DNA of 64,000 bases from an uncultured Pelagibacteraceae bacterium (GTDB taxonomy: Bacteria; Pseudomonadota; Alphaproteobacteria; Pelagibacterales; Pelagibacteraceae), in the NCBI GenBank assembly GCA_902562205.1, contig CACESO010000003.1, forward strand, positions 1-64,000, given 5' to 3'. Positions within the stretch are counted from its first letter, which is position 1. Each line of letters begins with the position of its first letter. This document shows positions 37,233-46,206 of this stretch, one piece after another. Made by a program: the position numbers and the translations under genes. Below the pieces are notes generated by a model, which was given only the letters and a program-made list of their open reading frames with translations, was not told the DNA's origin and searched no databases.

Positions 37233-37255
37233 GCGGCACATGGCAACAGACGCTC
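37233..37255 (+). repeat. Decayed second copy of the tmRNA terminal hairpin, copy B
   Basis: GGCACATGGCAACAGACGC (37235-37253) matches copy A at 36791-36810 with one substitution and one missing base. Pairing of the outer and inner stems is weakened here, so it is probably not functional. The copies flank the frameshifted ORF and resemble an attachment-site duplication at a tmRNA 3' region. Confidence 0.6.
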
Positions 37256-37280
37256 CTTTTCTAAAAAATATGTAACTAAA

Positions 37281-38345
37281 ATGTATAATATCTTCTACCA
37301 TAAAAGTGAAACACCAAATTTAAATACTACTTTTTTTAAAAAGGACAGAAACAAATTAAAAAAAATATCAAAAACGTTAATTATTTCTGGTGGATCAAGA
37401 AATGGAAATCATCTAATCTGGTCTTTACTTGATGGAAATAGCAATCTTCCATATTTACCGGGCGAAGATAAATTTCTAAGTCAAATATTTAAAAGAAATT
37501 TAAGATCATCAAAAATTTTTGAGAAAAATCTTATAAAAGAAAAGGCATCATTTTTAAGAAAGATGAGTGGTGAAAGATCCGATAAATGGATTAAAATATT
37601 TAAAAAAAAAATTAATAAAAATATTTGGGCGGGAGCAGGAAAAGGAAAAAATGATTATTCGAATTCACCTCCCTTAGAATTCCCAAAAAATGTTCAAGAA
37701 ATAAATTATCCTGCTTATAAAAATTATTTAGACAAAAACTTTAAAAACAGTCATAGCTTTTATCAAATATGGAAATTATATCTTCAAGCACAAAAATTGT
37801 TATCAAACAGTCTGAGAAAAAGAAACAAATTTGATTATATTTACGCTGAATCTGGTTTAAGAAGAGAGTTGTTATATCTTGCAAATAATAAATTTAATTT
37901 TATTTGTGTTGTACCTGTAAGGAAATTTGAAACATTTTATTTTTCTAAAGTAAAAGCTAAGTTTAATAGTACGAAGATAAATAAAAAATTTCTAAAAGAA
38001 GCATGGGAACAATGGTTTCATAAAACTTGTGATTATTTTTATTTAAAAAAAAGATATTCAAAAAAGTTTGTGTTAGTTCCGTATGAGGATTTTGAAAATT
38101 CCAAAAAAAGAAAAAGGTCCATGAAAAAATTATGTAAATTTTTAAATATAAAATTTGAAAAGATAAATTTAATAAATACTCATTCCAATAAGAAAGTTCT
38201 ACCAAATTCATCATTTCCAAGAAAGGTCAATTTATATGAAAAGGGGGGTAAATATCACTCTGCTGGCTATAAATTCCCTAAGAAAAAAATACCTAAGCAA
38301 TATTTTGATCTTTACACCAGTTTAAAAAAGTATTTCTACAAATAA
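37281..38345 (+). CDS. Sulfotransferase-like protein
   Basis: 354 aa, very Lys-rich. A possible PAPS 5'-phosphosulfate loop, S-G-G-S-R-N-G-N-H-L (residues 33-42), opens the domain. A candidate 3'-phosphate-binding segment, V-V-P-V-R-K-F-E-T-F-Y-F-S-K, is near residue 213, followed by V-P-Y-E-D-F near 264, as in many bacterial sulfotransferases. It may sulfate a surface glycan or a small molecule. It lies in the accessory stretch after the tmRNA, 51 bp ahead of an FkbM methyltransferase on the same strand. The fold assignment is moderately secure and the substrate unknown. Confidence 0.65.
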   Translation: MYNIFYHKSETPNLNTTFFKKDRNKLKKISKTLIISGGSRNGNHLIWSLLDGNSNLPYLPGEDKFLSQIFKRNLRSSKIFEKNLIKEKASFLRKMSGERSDKWIKIFKKKINKNIWAGAGKGKNDYSNSPPLEFPKNVQEINYPAYKNYLDKNFKNSHSFYQIWKLYLQAQKLLSNSLRKRNKFDYIYAESGLRRELLYLANNKFNFICVVPVRKFETFYFSKVKAKFNSTKINKKFLKEAWEQWFHKTCDYFYLKKRYSKKFVLVPYEDFENSKKRKRSMKKLCKFLNIKFEKINLINTHSNKKVLPNSSFPRKVNLYEKGGKYHSAGYKFPKKKIPKQYFDLYTSLKKYFYK

Positions 38346-38396
38346 ATATCTGATATAAATATATCTAGTTTGTACATCAGACTGCCTACTTTATAA

Positions 38397-39074
38397 ATGA
38401 CTATAATTGAAAAAATATTTAATCCACTTAGCTCTTTTCACCATAAAAGAATTTTTAGATATTTGCGTGAGCTTGATATTGATAAGATTATCGATATTGG
38501 TGCTCATAAAGGTGAATTTCTTGAAAAGATGTTGAAAATTGAAAAGGTCAACTTCTTTTATGCATTTGAGCCTCAAAAGATTGTCTTTAAAGAATTAAAT
38601 GAAAAATTTTCTAGGAATAAAAGGATAAAGTTATTTAATTATGCGATTGATAAAGAAATTACGAATAAAAAATTAAAGATAAACAAGCTCAGTATGACTT
38701 CATCTTTAGCAGAAATTAATGACAAATCATTTTATTTAAGATTTAAAAATTTCTTGACACGCACAAAATCAAACTTCGAAGATGAATATGAAGTTCAAAC
38801 AAATACAATAGACAAAATTTTTGAAGGTGTAAAATTACAAAAAACTTTACTTAAAATTGATGTAGAGGGTTTTGAGATAAATGTAATTAAGGGATCTTTA
38901 GTGAAACTCAAAGAGATTCCCTTTATTCTGCTTGAAAATCAGTTTGGAAATCATTATAAAAACAATGACTTTAATGAGGTCATAAAACTGCTCTCAGAAA
39001 AAAATTTTAGAATCTGCAAAAAATTTCTATTCCCAACAATGCATTATCAGGATGTTTTATTTGAAAAAATTTAA
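38397..39074 (+). CDS. FkbM-family methyltransferase
   Basis: 225 aa. The SAM-binding motif I is I-D-I-G-A-H-K-G-E-F (residues 33-42), acidic motif A-F-E-P near 60, and the family-specific L-L-K-I-D-V-E-G-F-E near 150. FkbM proteins O-methylate sugars or small molecules and often occur in surface-polysaccharide islands. With the upstream sulfotransferase-like gene it forms a two-gene modification cassette, likely variable between strains. It is convergent with the MazG-like gene, with one base between them. Confidence 0.85.
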   Translation: MTIIEKIFNPLSSFHHKRIFRYLRELDIDKIIDIGAHKGEFLEKMLKIEKVNFFYAFEPQKIVFKELNEKFSRNKRIKLFNYAIDKEITNKKLKINKLSMTSSLAEINDKSFYLRFKNFLTRTKSNFEDEYEVQTNTIDKIFEGVKLQKTLLKIDVEGFEINVIKGSLVKLKEIPFILLENQFGNHYKNNDFNEVIKLLSEKNFRICKKFLFPTMHYQDVLFEKI

Positions 39075-39075
39075 A

Positions 39076-39447
39076 TTATTTTAAAAATTGATTTAAATTT
39101 GGTTTGAAATAGTTAGGCCCCTTCATAACTTTGCCGTTTTCATTGAATATGGGTTTGCCATCTCCACCTAACTTGCTCATGTTAGAGTTTTGAACTTCCT
39201 CAAAACATTTGTCCAAATTTACACCAAAGGCATGTCCTGCTCCATAAGTGACATAAAGAATATCTGTTAAAGCATCTACTGTTTCTTTTAGATCTTTTTT
39301 ATTAACTGCATCCTTGAGTTCTTCGAGTTCCTCCTCAATAAGATCAATTCTTAATTTGTTAATCTTGTCCGATGAAAAACTGGCTCTTGTTTTTACTTGC
39401 TGTCCAAATGTTTTCATAAATAAACCCACTTTTTCAAAATTTGTCAT
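39076..39447 (-). CDS. MazG-like NTP pyrophosphohydrolase
   Basis: 123 aa, all-alpha. The Mg-binding helices carry E-E-E-L-E-E-L (near 38-44) and D-A-L-T-D-I-L-Y (near 61-68), the EExxE...ExxD arrangement of the MazG/PRA-PH superfamily. It probably hydrolyses a non-canonical or excess nucleoside triphosphate. The C-terminal N-S-N-M-S-K-L-G-G-D-G-K-P is common in the phage and bacterial short forms. It marks the return to core-type genes after the accessory stretch and is divergent from fumC. Confidence 0.8.
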   Translation of the reverse strand: MTNFEKVGLFMKTFGQQVKTRASFSSDKINKLRIDLIEEELEELKDAVNKKDLKETVDALTDILYVTYGAGHAFGVNLDKCFEEVQNSNMSKLGGDGKPIFNENGKVMKGPNYFKPNLNQFLK

Positions 39448-39504
39448 AATGCTCCTATATGATTCTGATAACTTTTAATGTATAATATATAATATTTAAT
39501 CCAA

Positions 39505-40893
39505 ATGAAATTTAGAAAAGAAAATGATAGCATGGGAACTATTAATGTTGCCGATGACAAATACTGGGGCGCATCAACAGAAAGATCCAAAAAATATTTT
39601 GATATAGGAAAAATATTAGTAAGCAAAACTCTGATAAACGCAATTGCTATAATAAAACTTGCTGCTGCTAAAGTTCACAAAAATGATAAACAAATTGATG
39701 CAAAAATTAGTGATGCAATTGTAAAAGCTTCAAAAGAAATAATCGCAGGTAAGTTGGATGGTAATTTTCCATTAAAGGTATGGCAAACTGGATCTGGTAC
39801 GCAAACAAATATGAATGTAAATGAGGTAATCGCTAACAGAGCTATTCAAATTTTAGGTGGAAAAAAAGGTTCAAAAAAACCAGTTCATCCAAATGATCAT
39901 GTAAATAAATCTCAATCTACCAATGATGTTTTTCCTACCGCTATGCACATTGCAATTGCTATGGAAACTAAAAAAAAACTAATACCCTCTTTGAAAAATC
40001 TCAGTAAAGAATTAAAAGCAAAAATCAGTAAATTTAAAAAAATCGTAAAAGTTGGAAGGACACATCTTCAGGATGCAACCCCACTAACTTTAGGGCAAGA
40101 ATTTTCTGGTTATTATTCACAGTTGAATGATTGCATTTTAAGAATTGAAAATTCTTTGAAAGAAATATTCTTTCTTGCTCAAGGTGGTACAGCCGTTGGA
40201 ACAGGGATTAATTCAAAGAAAAACTTTGATTTAAAAATTTGCAGAGAAATTAGTAAATTAACGAAAATAAGATTTTATCCTGCAAAAAATAAATTTGCTG
40301 CACTTGCTGCCCATGATGCAATAGTAAATTTCTCTGGTACTTTGAATACAACAGCAGTTTGCCTTATGAAAATTGCAAATGATATTCGCTTTTTAGGCTC
40401 TGGTCCTAGAGCAGGTTATGGAGAATTAATATTACCTGCTAATGAACCTGGTTCATCAATAATGCCAGGGAAAATAAATCCCACACAATGCGAGGCTGTC
40501 ACAATGGTATGTGTAAAAGTTATAGGTAACCATACTGGAATTACATTAGCAGGTTCCCAAGGACAGTTTGAATTAAACGTTTTTAAACCTCTCATTGCAC
40601 ACAATATTCTTCAGTCTATTGATCTTTTGTCAGATAGTTCAAAAAACTTTTCTCAATATTGTATAAAAGGTATCAAAGCAAATCTTAAAAAAATTAAAGA
40701 TGATTTAAATAACTCATTAATGTTAGTAACAGCATTAGCTCCGAAGATAGGTTATGATAATGCGGCAAAAATTGCAAAATCTGCTCTTAAAAATAACACC
40801 ACATTAAAGTTTGAAGCCACGAAAACTGGTCTTATTTCTGATAAAGAATTTGACAAAATTGTGGACCCAAAAAAGATGACTTACCCAGAGTAG
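39505..40893 (+). CDS. fumC: Fumarate hydratase, class II
   Basis: 462 aa, standard for the class II tetramer. It interconverts fumarate and malate in the TCA cycle. The superfamily signature [11 protein letters not shown] is near residue 316, with [12 protein letters not shown] near 95 and T-H-L-Q-D-A near 188 as the other active-site segments. It overlaps the end of the AsmA-like gene by 13 bp tail to tail. Confidence 0.97.
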   Translation: MKFRKENDSMGTINVADDKYWGASTERSKKYFDIGKILVSKTLINAIAIIKLAAAKVHKNDKQIDAKISDAIVKASKEIIAGKLDGNFPLKVWQTGSGTQTNMNVNEVIANRAIQILGGKKGSKKPVHPNDHVNKSQSTNDVFPTAMHIAIAMETKKKLIPSLKNLSKELKAKISKFKKIVKVGRTHLQDATPLTLGQEFSGYYSQLNDCILRIENSLKEIFFLAQGGTAVGTGINSKKNFDLKICREISKLTKIRFYPAKNKFAALAAHDAIVNFSGTLNTTAVCLMKIANDIRFLGSGPRAGYGELILPANEPGSSIMPGKINPTQCEAVTMVCVKVIGNHTGITLAGSQGQFELNVFKPLIAHNILQSIDLLSDSSKNFSQYCIKGIKANLKKIKDDLNNSLMLVTALAPKIGYDNAAKIAKSALKNNTTLKFEATKTGLISDKEFDKIVDPKKMTYPE

Positions 40894-42446
40894 CTTGAAA
40901 AAATTTTATTTATAAAACTCCTCAAACTAATCCAATTATTAATTGTAATAGATTTGTTATTAAAACTATAAATCAAATTATCAAGATTGTCATTTAGATC
41001 TTGTTTGTCCTCATTTAGTGAGATGAAAAATATTTTAGCATCTAATTTGGATAAGTTATAAATTAATCCAAAATAAATTTTTTCTAAATCTTTTTGATTT
41101 TTTTTTGAAACTAAAAATTTTCTGTAAAATCGATTTTTATCAAAAATTTCAAAACTAAATTTACCTTTAAAGAGTATATCATTTTCCTCTAAATAAATAT
41201 TTCCATAATCTAAGTTTAAACTTCCTATCTTTTTGTTTATCAATTTCGAATTACTTAATTCGATTTTTTCACCTACATAATTTGATTTAATCAAAATTTT
41301 GTTAAAGATACCTCCGTTGTTTAAGTTGTCACTTTTAATTGTCAGCCTTCCATTAAAATTTTCATTCAGTAAGAATTCCTGAGAAAAAATTTCGCTAAGA
41401 ATACTCTCATCTGGTAAAATTTTTTTAAGATCGAGTCTTTGAATGTTTGAGTCGATTTGGAAATCGAATGGGTCTAAATTTATTTTTCCATTATAATCAA
41501 ATTTATTTGTGCCAAGAAATGAAGTGTTAGACTTTATAATTATTGAGTCTTGTTCGAGGAAATAATTTGTATTTAACTTAGATCTTTTAAAATTTATCTT
41601 AAGATTTTTAATTTTGTCATTTTTTTTCGACTTATTCAAAAAAACTAACTTTAAGGGATTTAATCTTACTTTAGTAATTTTCTCATTTGCACTCTCGTCA
41701 TTTTTCCAATTCAGAGTAAAGGGGATATTAAAAATTTTTCCTTTAGAAATCAAAGAGTTTTCTTTCTTAAGCTCATCATAGTAAATCAACATATTTTCAA
41801 GTGTAAAAAATGAAACAATTTGACTTTCATTATTTTTATAAAAAATTTTGCTTTTTAAAACTTTGATGGAATTTTTTGAAAATTGATTATTTAAAAAATC
41901 ATCAATGAAATTGAAATCAGTTTTTTCAATAAAAAAATTAGCGTTTTTTATCTCAATTTTTTTTATTACATTATTCATCTTAAAAAAATTATTTTGATTA
42001 ATAAAAATTCTTAATTTTTTAATTTGACTAAACTCTTTCTGATACCCTTTTTTTTCTGTAAATATCACTACATCTTTTATGGCGTAATGTGGTTTTGGAA
42101 GAATCGAATAATCAATATCAGGAGAGAGTGCAAAGTCTAAGTTGTATTCCTTTTTTAATTTTTTTTCTAATTCATTTTGTATGTTTTCATTGATGATTAT
42201 CCCTGGAATAGACAGATAAAGAAGATACAAAAAAAATACAATACTGAGTACAAATAATGCATAATTTAACTGAAATTTTTCAGATAAATAATTTTCTATG
42301 TTTTTTTTCTTAAATTGGTTAAAGCTAGTCTTCCATGTGCTCTTAGACATATTGAATAATGTGAAAAATTTACTAAACAATTTATTTAGTATATTTTTCT
42401 TAAAAAAACCTTTTTGAAAGAATGATTGAATTTTAAATTTTTTCAT
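40881..42446 (-). CDS. AsmA-like inner-membrane/periplasmic protein
   Basis: 521 aa from the ATG at 42446. The longer frame to 42554 would run into the helicase start and is rejected. A basic N-terminal segment of about 60 aa precedes one TM helix (near 67-85, [12 protein letters not shown]). The rest is a long beta-rich periplasmic region with [14 protein letters not shown], which is typical of AsmA N-terminal domains. AsmA-family proteins are implicated in lipid transfer and envelope assembly. The extended cytoplasmic tail before the TM is somewhat unusual. Confidence 0.65.
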   Translation of the reverse strand: MKKFKIQSFFQKGFFKKNILNKLFSKFFTLFNMSKSTWKTSFNQFKKKNIENYLSEKFQLNYALFVLSIVFFLYLLYLSIPGIIINENIQNELEKKLKKEYNLDFALSPDIDYSILPKPHYAIKDVVIFTEKKGYQKEFSQIKKLRIFINQNNFFKMNNVIKKIEIKNANFFIEKTDFNFIDDFLNNQFSKNSIKVLKSKIFYKNNESQIVSFFTLENMLIYYDELKKENSLISKGKIFNIPFTLNWKNDESANEKITKVRLNPLKLVFLNKSKKNDKIKNLKINFKRSKLNTNYFLEQDSIIIKSNTSFLGTNKFDYNGKINLDPFDFQIDSNIQRLDLKKILPDESILSEIFSQEFLLNENFNGRLTIKSDNLNNGGIFNKILIKSNYVGEKIELSNSKLINKKIGSLNLDYGNIYLEENDILFKGKFSFEIFDKNRFYRKFLVSKKNQKDLEKIYFGLIYNLSKLDAKIFFISLNEDKQDLNDNLDNLIYSFNNKSITINNWISLRSFINKIFSSYSG

Positions 42447-42481
42447 TATTCTATAAAATGACTTATAGTGATTTAAAATAA

Positions 42482-44512
42482 ATGATAAACTCTGAATATC
42501 TAAAAAATTTGAATAATTTTCAAAAAGAGGCTGTTTTACATACAACGGGGCCACTCTTAATCGTTGCTGGGGCTGGTTCTGGAAAGACTAAAGTTCTTAC
42601 ATCACGTATTGCAAATATAATAGAAAAAAATCTCGCCTTTCCTAATGAAATACTAGCTGTGACTTTTACTAACAAAGCAGCGAGAGAAATGCAAAATAGG
42701 ATTGGTTTTTTACTTAAAAAGAAAGCAGTAGGTATTCCGTGGCTTGGCACTTTTCATTCTATTTGTGCAAAGATAGTTAGAAAGCATGCCAAAGCAGTCA
42801 ATTTAACACAAAATTTTACGATAATAGATCAAGATGATCAGCAAAGATTAATTAAGAATATTTGCAAAAGTAAAAACATTGATATTAAGAAAATTTCTCC
42901 AAATTTTGTTTTAGCTCTAATTAACAAATGGAAAAATTCTGGTTGGTATCCAAATAATGTTAAAATTTCTAAAGGACAAATATTAGAGAAAAATATGTTA
43001 GAAGTTTACAAGGTATATCAAGAAAAACTTCTTGATCTTAATGCGTGTGATTTTGGTGATTTAATTCTTCATTGTGTAAAAATTTTTGAGGAAAATCAGG
43101 ATATAAACAAAATTTATTCAAAAAAGTTTAAATATATTCTGGTAGATGAATACCAGGATACAAACTATATACAAAGCAAATGGTTAAAGCATTTAACCTT
43201 ATTACATAATAATATTTGTTGTGTTGGTGATGATGATCAGTCAATTTATAGTTGGCGGGGTGCAGAAATCAAAAATTTTTTAGAATTTGATAAAGTTTAC
43301 GAGAATACAAAGATTATAAGACTAGAAGATAATTATAGATCAACTCAAAATATTTTAAATGTTGCGTCTCATTTGATTTCTTATAATGAAAATAGGCTAG
43401 GAAAAAAATTAAATTCAAACAAATCTGAAGGTGATAAAATTAAATTAAATTGTTTTAGAAATGGAAAAGATGAGGCTATAGGTGTATCAGATATAATTGA
43501 AAACGAACTTAAGAAAAAATATTCATATAATAGCATTGCTATTCTTGTTAGAGCGATTTTTCAGACAAGGGAGTTTGAGGAAAGATTTTTAAAAATAGGT
43601 CTGCCATACAGGATACTAGGTGGAACTAAATTCTACGAAAGAGCTGAAATTAAAAATTGTATTTCTTATTTACGGATCATTCAACATGAAAAAGATGACC
43701 TTGCTTTTGAAAGAATAGCAAATGTTCCTAAAAGATCTATAGGAGAGAGTTCATTTAAACAAATAAATGAATATGCTAGAAAAAATAATTTATCATTAGA
43801 AACTTCTTCCGAAAATTTGATTAATCAAAACTTAATCAAACCTAAGACTAAATTAGGACTTTTGTCATTTTTAAATATGATCAAGAAATGGAGAAATGAT
43901 CACTTTGTCAAAAAAATTAATCATGTAAAACTTTTGCAAATTATATTAGATGAGTCTGGTTATTCAGCCTCTTTAAAAGATAAAAAAGATTTAGAGAATG
44001 AAAATAGACTTGAAAATATTAAAGAGCTTTTGAGTGCAATGAAAGAATTTGATAACTTAGAAAGTTTTCTTGAGCATGTTTCTTTAGCAACATCTATTGA
44101 TCAGCAGTGGGAAGGTGAAAAAATAAATTTGATGACTATGCACGCATCAAAAGGTTTAGAATTTGATGCTGTATTTTTACCTTGTTGGGAAGAAGGCATG
44201 TTTCCGCATCAGAAATCTATAGATGAAAAAGGTCAAAATGGTCTTGAAGAGGAAAGACGTCTCGCTTACGTTGGTATTACACGGGCAAGAGATTTAAGTT
44301 TTATATCTTTTTCTTTAAATAGATTTTACCAGGGTGATTGGATAGATAGTTTGTCATCAAGATTTGTTGATGAACTCCCAGAAAAATACATCGACAAGAA
44401 TAATAATTTGGAAAGAGATGATCAAGATTTCGAATTTAATCAAGATATAGATAATGAAAATGAGAATTTTAGAAGTCCAGGATGGATCAGATATCAAAAA
44501 AGATTAAAATGA
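42482..44512 (+). CDS. uvrD: UvrD/PcrA-type SF1 DNA helicase
   Basis: 676 aa. Motif I A-G-A-G-S-G-K-T (29-36), motif Ia T-F-T-N-K-A-A, motif II V-D-E-Y-Q-D-T-N near 222, motif III G-D-D-D-Q-S-I-Y-S-W-R near 250, and motif VI E-E-R-R-L-A-Y-V-G-I-T-R-A near 590 are all visible. It unwinds DNA 3'-5' in nucleotide-excision and mismatch repair. The usual C-terminal Tudor-like extension is short or absent, so a Rep- or PcrA-like role is possible. The start is 35 bp from the divergent AsmA-like gene. Confidence 0.93.
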   Translation: MINSEYLKNLNNFQKEAVLHTTGPLLIVAGAGSGKTKVLTSRIANIIEKNLAFPNEILAVTFTNKAAREMQNRIGFLLKKKAVGIPWLGTFHSICAKIVRKHAKAVNLTQNFTIIDQDDQQRLIKNICKSKNIDIKKISPNFVLALINKWKNSGWYPNNVKISKGQILEKNMLEVYKVYQEKLLDLNACDFGDLILHCVKIFEENQDINKIYSKKFKYILVDEYQDTNYIQSKWLKHLTLLHNNICCVGDDDQSIYSWRGAEIKNFLEFDKVYENTKIIRLEDNYRSTQNILNVASHLISYNENRLGKKLNSNKSEGDKIKLNCFRNGKDEAIGVSDIIENELKKKYSYNSIAILVRAIFQTREFEERFLKIGLPYRILGGTKFYERAEIKNCISYLRIIQHEKDDLAFERIANVPKRSIGESSFKQINEYARKNNLSLETSSENLINQNLIKPKTKLGLLSFLNMIKKWRNDHFVKKINHVKLLQIILDESGYSASLKDKKDLENENRLENIKELLSAMKEFDNLESFLEHVSLATSIDQQWEGEKINLMTMHASKGLEFDAVFLPCWEEGMFPHQKSIDEKGQNGLEEERRLAYVGITRARDLSFISFSLNRFYQGDWIDSLSSRFVDELPEKYIDKNNNLERDDQDFEFNQDIDNENENFRSPGWIRYQKRLK

Positions 44513-46206
44513 TCACTCAAAAACTAAAAGAACTAAAAAATAAATTTTATCATCATGAGATAGATGGTTATTTAGTGCCTAAGAATGACGAGTATTTTTC
44601 TGAATTTGCTCAAAATGATAAACTTAAAACCATTACAGGTTTTAATGGATCATTTGGATTAGCGATAATATTAAAGAAAAAAAATTTTCTTTTTGTTGAT
44701 GGAAGATATGTTGAGCAAGCTAAAATTCAGGTTGGTAAAAGGTTCAAAATACTGGAAATACCAAAAAAACTTCCTCATCAAATTTTAAGCCCGAAATTAA
44801 ATTTAGGATTCGATCCAATGGTTTTTACTTCTAAAAGTTTAAATTATTTTTTTAGAAATAAAATTAAACTAACTCCTATAACTAAAACGATAGTTAAATC
44901 AGATATTTTAAAGGATCATAAATCTAAAAATTTCTACTCTTTAAACTCAAAGGTAGTTGGAGAAACAGTAAACAGTAAGATTAGAAGATTAATACAAATT
45001 TTAAAAAAGGATGGATCAGATCATATTTTAATATCGGCACCTGAAAATGTTGCTTGGCTTTTAAATATAAGAGGAAGTGACAATCCTTTCAGCCCTATAC
45101 CTAATTGCAGAATAATACTTAATACTAGAGGGAAAATAAGTTTTTTTTCAGACATAAAAAAATTATCTAACATTCTTTATAAGAAAGGTTTTTCGAAAAT
45201 ATCTTTTTTCAAAGAAAATCAAATTGAAAATTTTTTAAGAAAGTTAAATGCAAAAAAATTTATAATCGACAAAAATTCTTGCTCTATTTTATTTGAGAAT
45301 TTAATAAGTTCAAAATTTGAAGTTTCTAAGATCGGGGATCCTCTATATTTAATGAAATCAATAAAAAACAAAGTAGAAATAAATAAAACAATTAAATGTC
45401 ATGTTAATGATGGAGTTGCGGTTACAAAATTTTTATACTGGATAAAAAAAAATCAAGATAAGAAAATTTCCGAAATTGATGCTGAAAAAAAATTAGAGTC
45501 TTTAAGAAAACAAAATAAAAATTATCTTTTTCCAAGCTTCAACACTATATCAGCAACTGGAAAGAATGGATCAATCATTCATTACCGCGCCTCAAACAAG
45601 ACATGCAGAGAAATAAAACCAAATGATATATACCTTTGTGACTCTGGAGGACAATACACATATGGAACGACTGATGTTACAAGAACTATTTCTTTCAAAG
45701 AACAACCCAAAAATATTAAAGATACTTTCACAAGAGTTTTAAAAGGACATATTGCTGTAGCTACTGCTAACATTTCAAAACAAAAAACTGGATCAAATAT
45801 TGACAAGCTAGCAAGAAAGTACCTCAAGAAAGTTAAAAAGGATTTTAGTCATGGCACTGGACATGGGGTAGGTTTTTTTTTAAATGTTCATGAGGGTCCT
45901 CAAGCAATTTCAAAGAGGAATAACATTAAGTTAAGAGAAGGAATGATATTAAGTAATGAGCCAGGATTTTACTTACGAGGAAAGTATGGAATTAGAATTG
46001 AAAATTTAGTTTATATAAAAAAGGAAAGAAAAACGCTAGTTTTTAAAAATCTTACATTGGCACCAATCGATATTAGTTTAGTAAATTTCAAGTTATTATC
46101 TTCTCAAGAAAAAAAATATTTAATAAATTACCACTTCGAAGTATATTCTAAAATTAGTAAATTTTTGTCTTTGAGTGAAAAAAAGTGGCTCATTAAATCA
46201 ATTTAA
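44509..46206 (+). CDS. pepP: Xaa-Pro aminopeptidase (M24B, long form)
   Basis: 565 aa from the ATG at 44509, which overlaps the helicase stop by 4 bp (ATGA). Two creatinase-N-like domains are followed by the pita-bread catalytic domain. The metal ligands are D-S-G-G-Q-Y and T-T-D-V-T-R (Asp pair near 384-395), G-T-G-H-G-V-G (His near 455), S-N-E-P-G-F-Y (Glu near 486) and R-I-E-N (Glu near 500). It removes N-terminal residues preceding proline. Confidence 0.92.
   Translation: MITQKLKELKNKFYHHEIDGYLVPKNDEYFSEFAQNDKLKTITGFNGSFGLAIILKKKNFLFVDGRYVEQAKIQVGKRFKILEIPKKLPHQILSPKLNLGFDPMVFTSKSLNYFFRNKIKLTPITKTIVKSDILKDHKSKNFYSLNSKVVGETVNSKIRRLIQILKKDGSDHILISAPENVAWLLNIRGSDNPFSPIPNCRIILNTRGKISFFSDIKKLSNILYKKGFSKISFFKENQIENFLRKLNAKKFIIDKNSCSILFENLISSKFEVSKIGDPLYLMKSIKNKVEINKTIKCHVNDGVAVTKFLYWIKKNQDKKISEIDAEKKLESLRKQNKNYLFPSFNTISATGKNGSIIHYRASNKTCREIKPNDIYLCDSGGQYTYGTTDVTRTISFKEQPKNIKDTFTRVLKGHIAVATANISKQKTGSNIDKLARKYLKKVKKDFSHGTGHGVGFFLNVHEGPQAISKRNNIKLREGMILSNEPGFYLRGKYGIRIENLVYIKKERKTLVFKNLTLAPIDISLVNFKLLSSQEKKYLINYHFEVYSKISKFLSLSEKKWLIKSI

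Noticed and set aside
41630-42480. Many A/T homopolymer runs as candidate terminators or slippery sites
   Set aside because: Runs of 6-9 A or T are everywhere in this genome and usually lack an adjacent stem, so they carry no specific signal.
42447-42554. Upstream extension of the AsmA-like gene
   Set aside because: It runs antisense through the first codons of the UvrD-type helicase. The ATG at 42446 is a better start.
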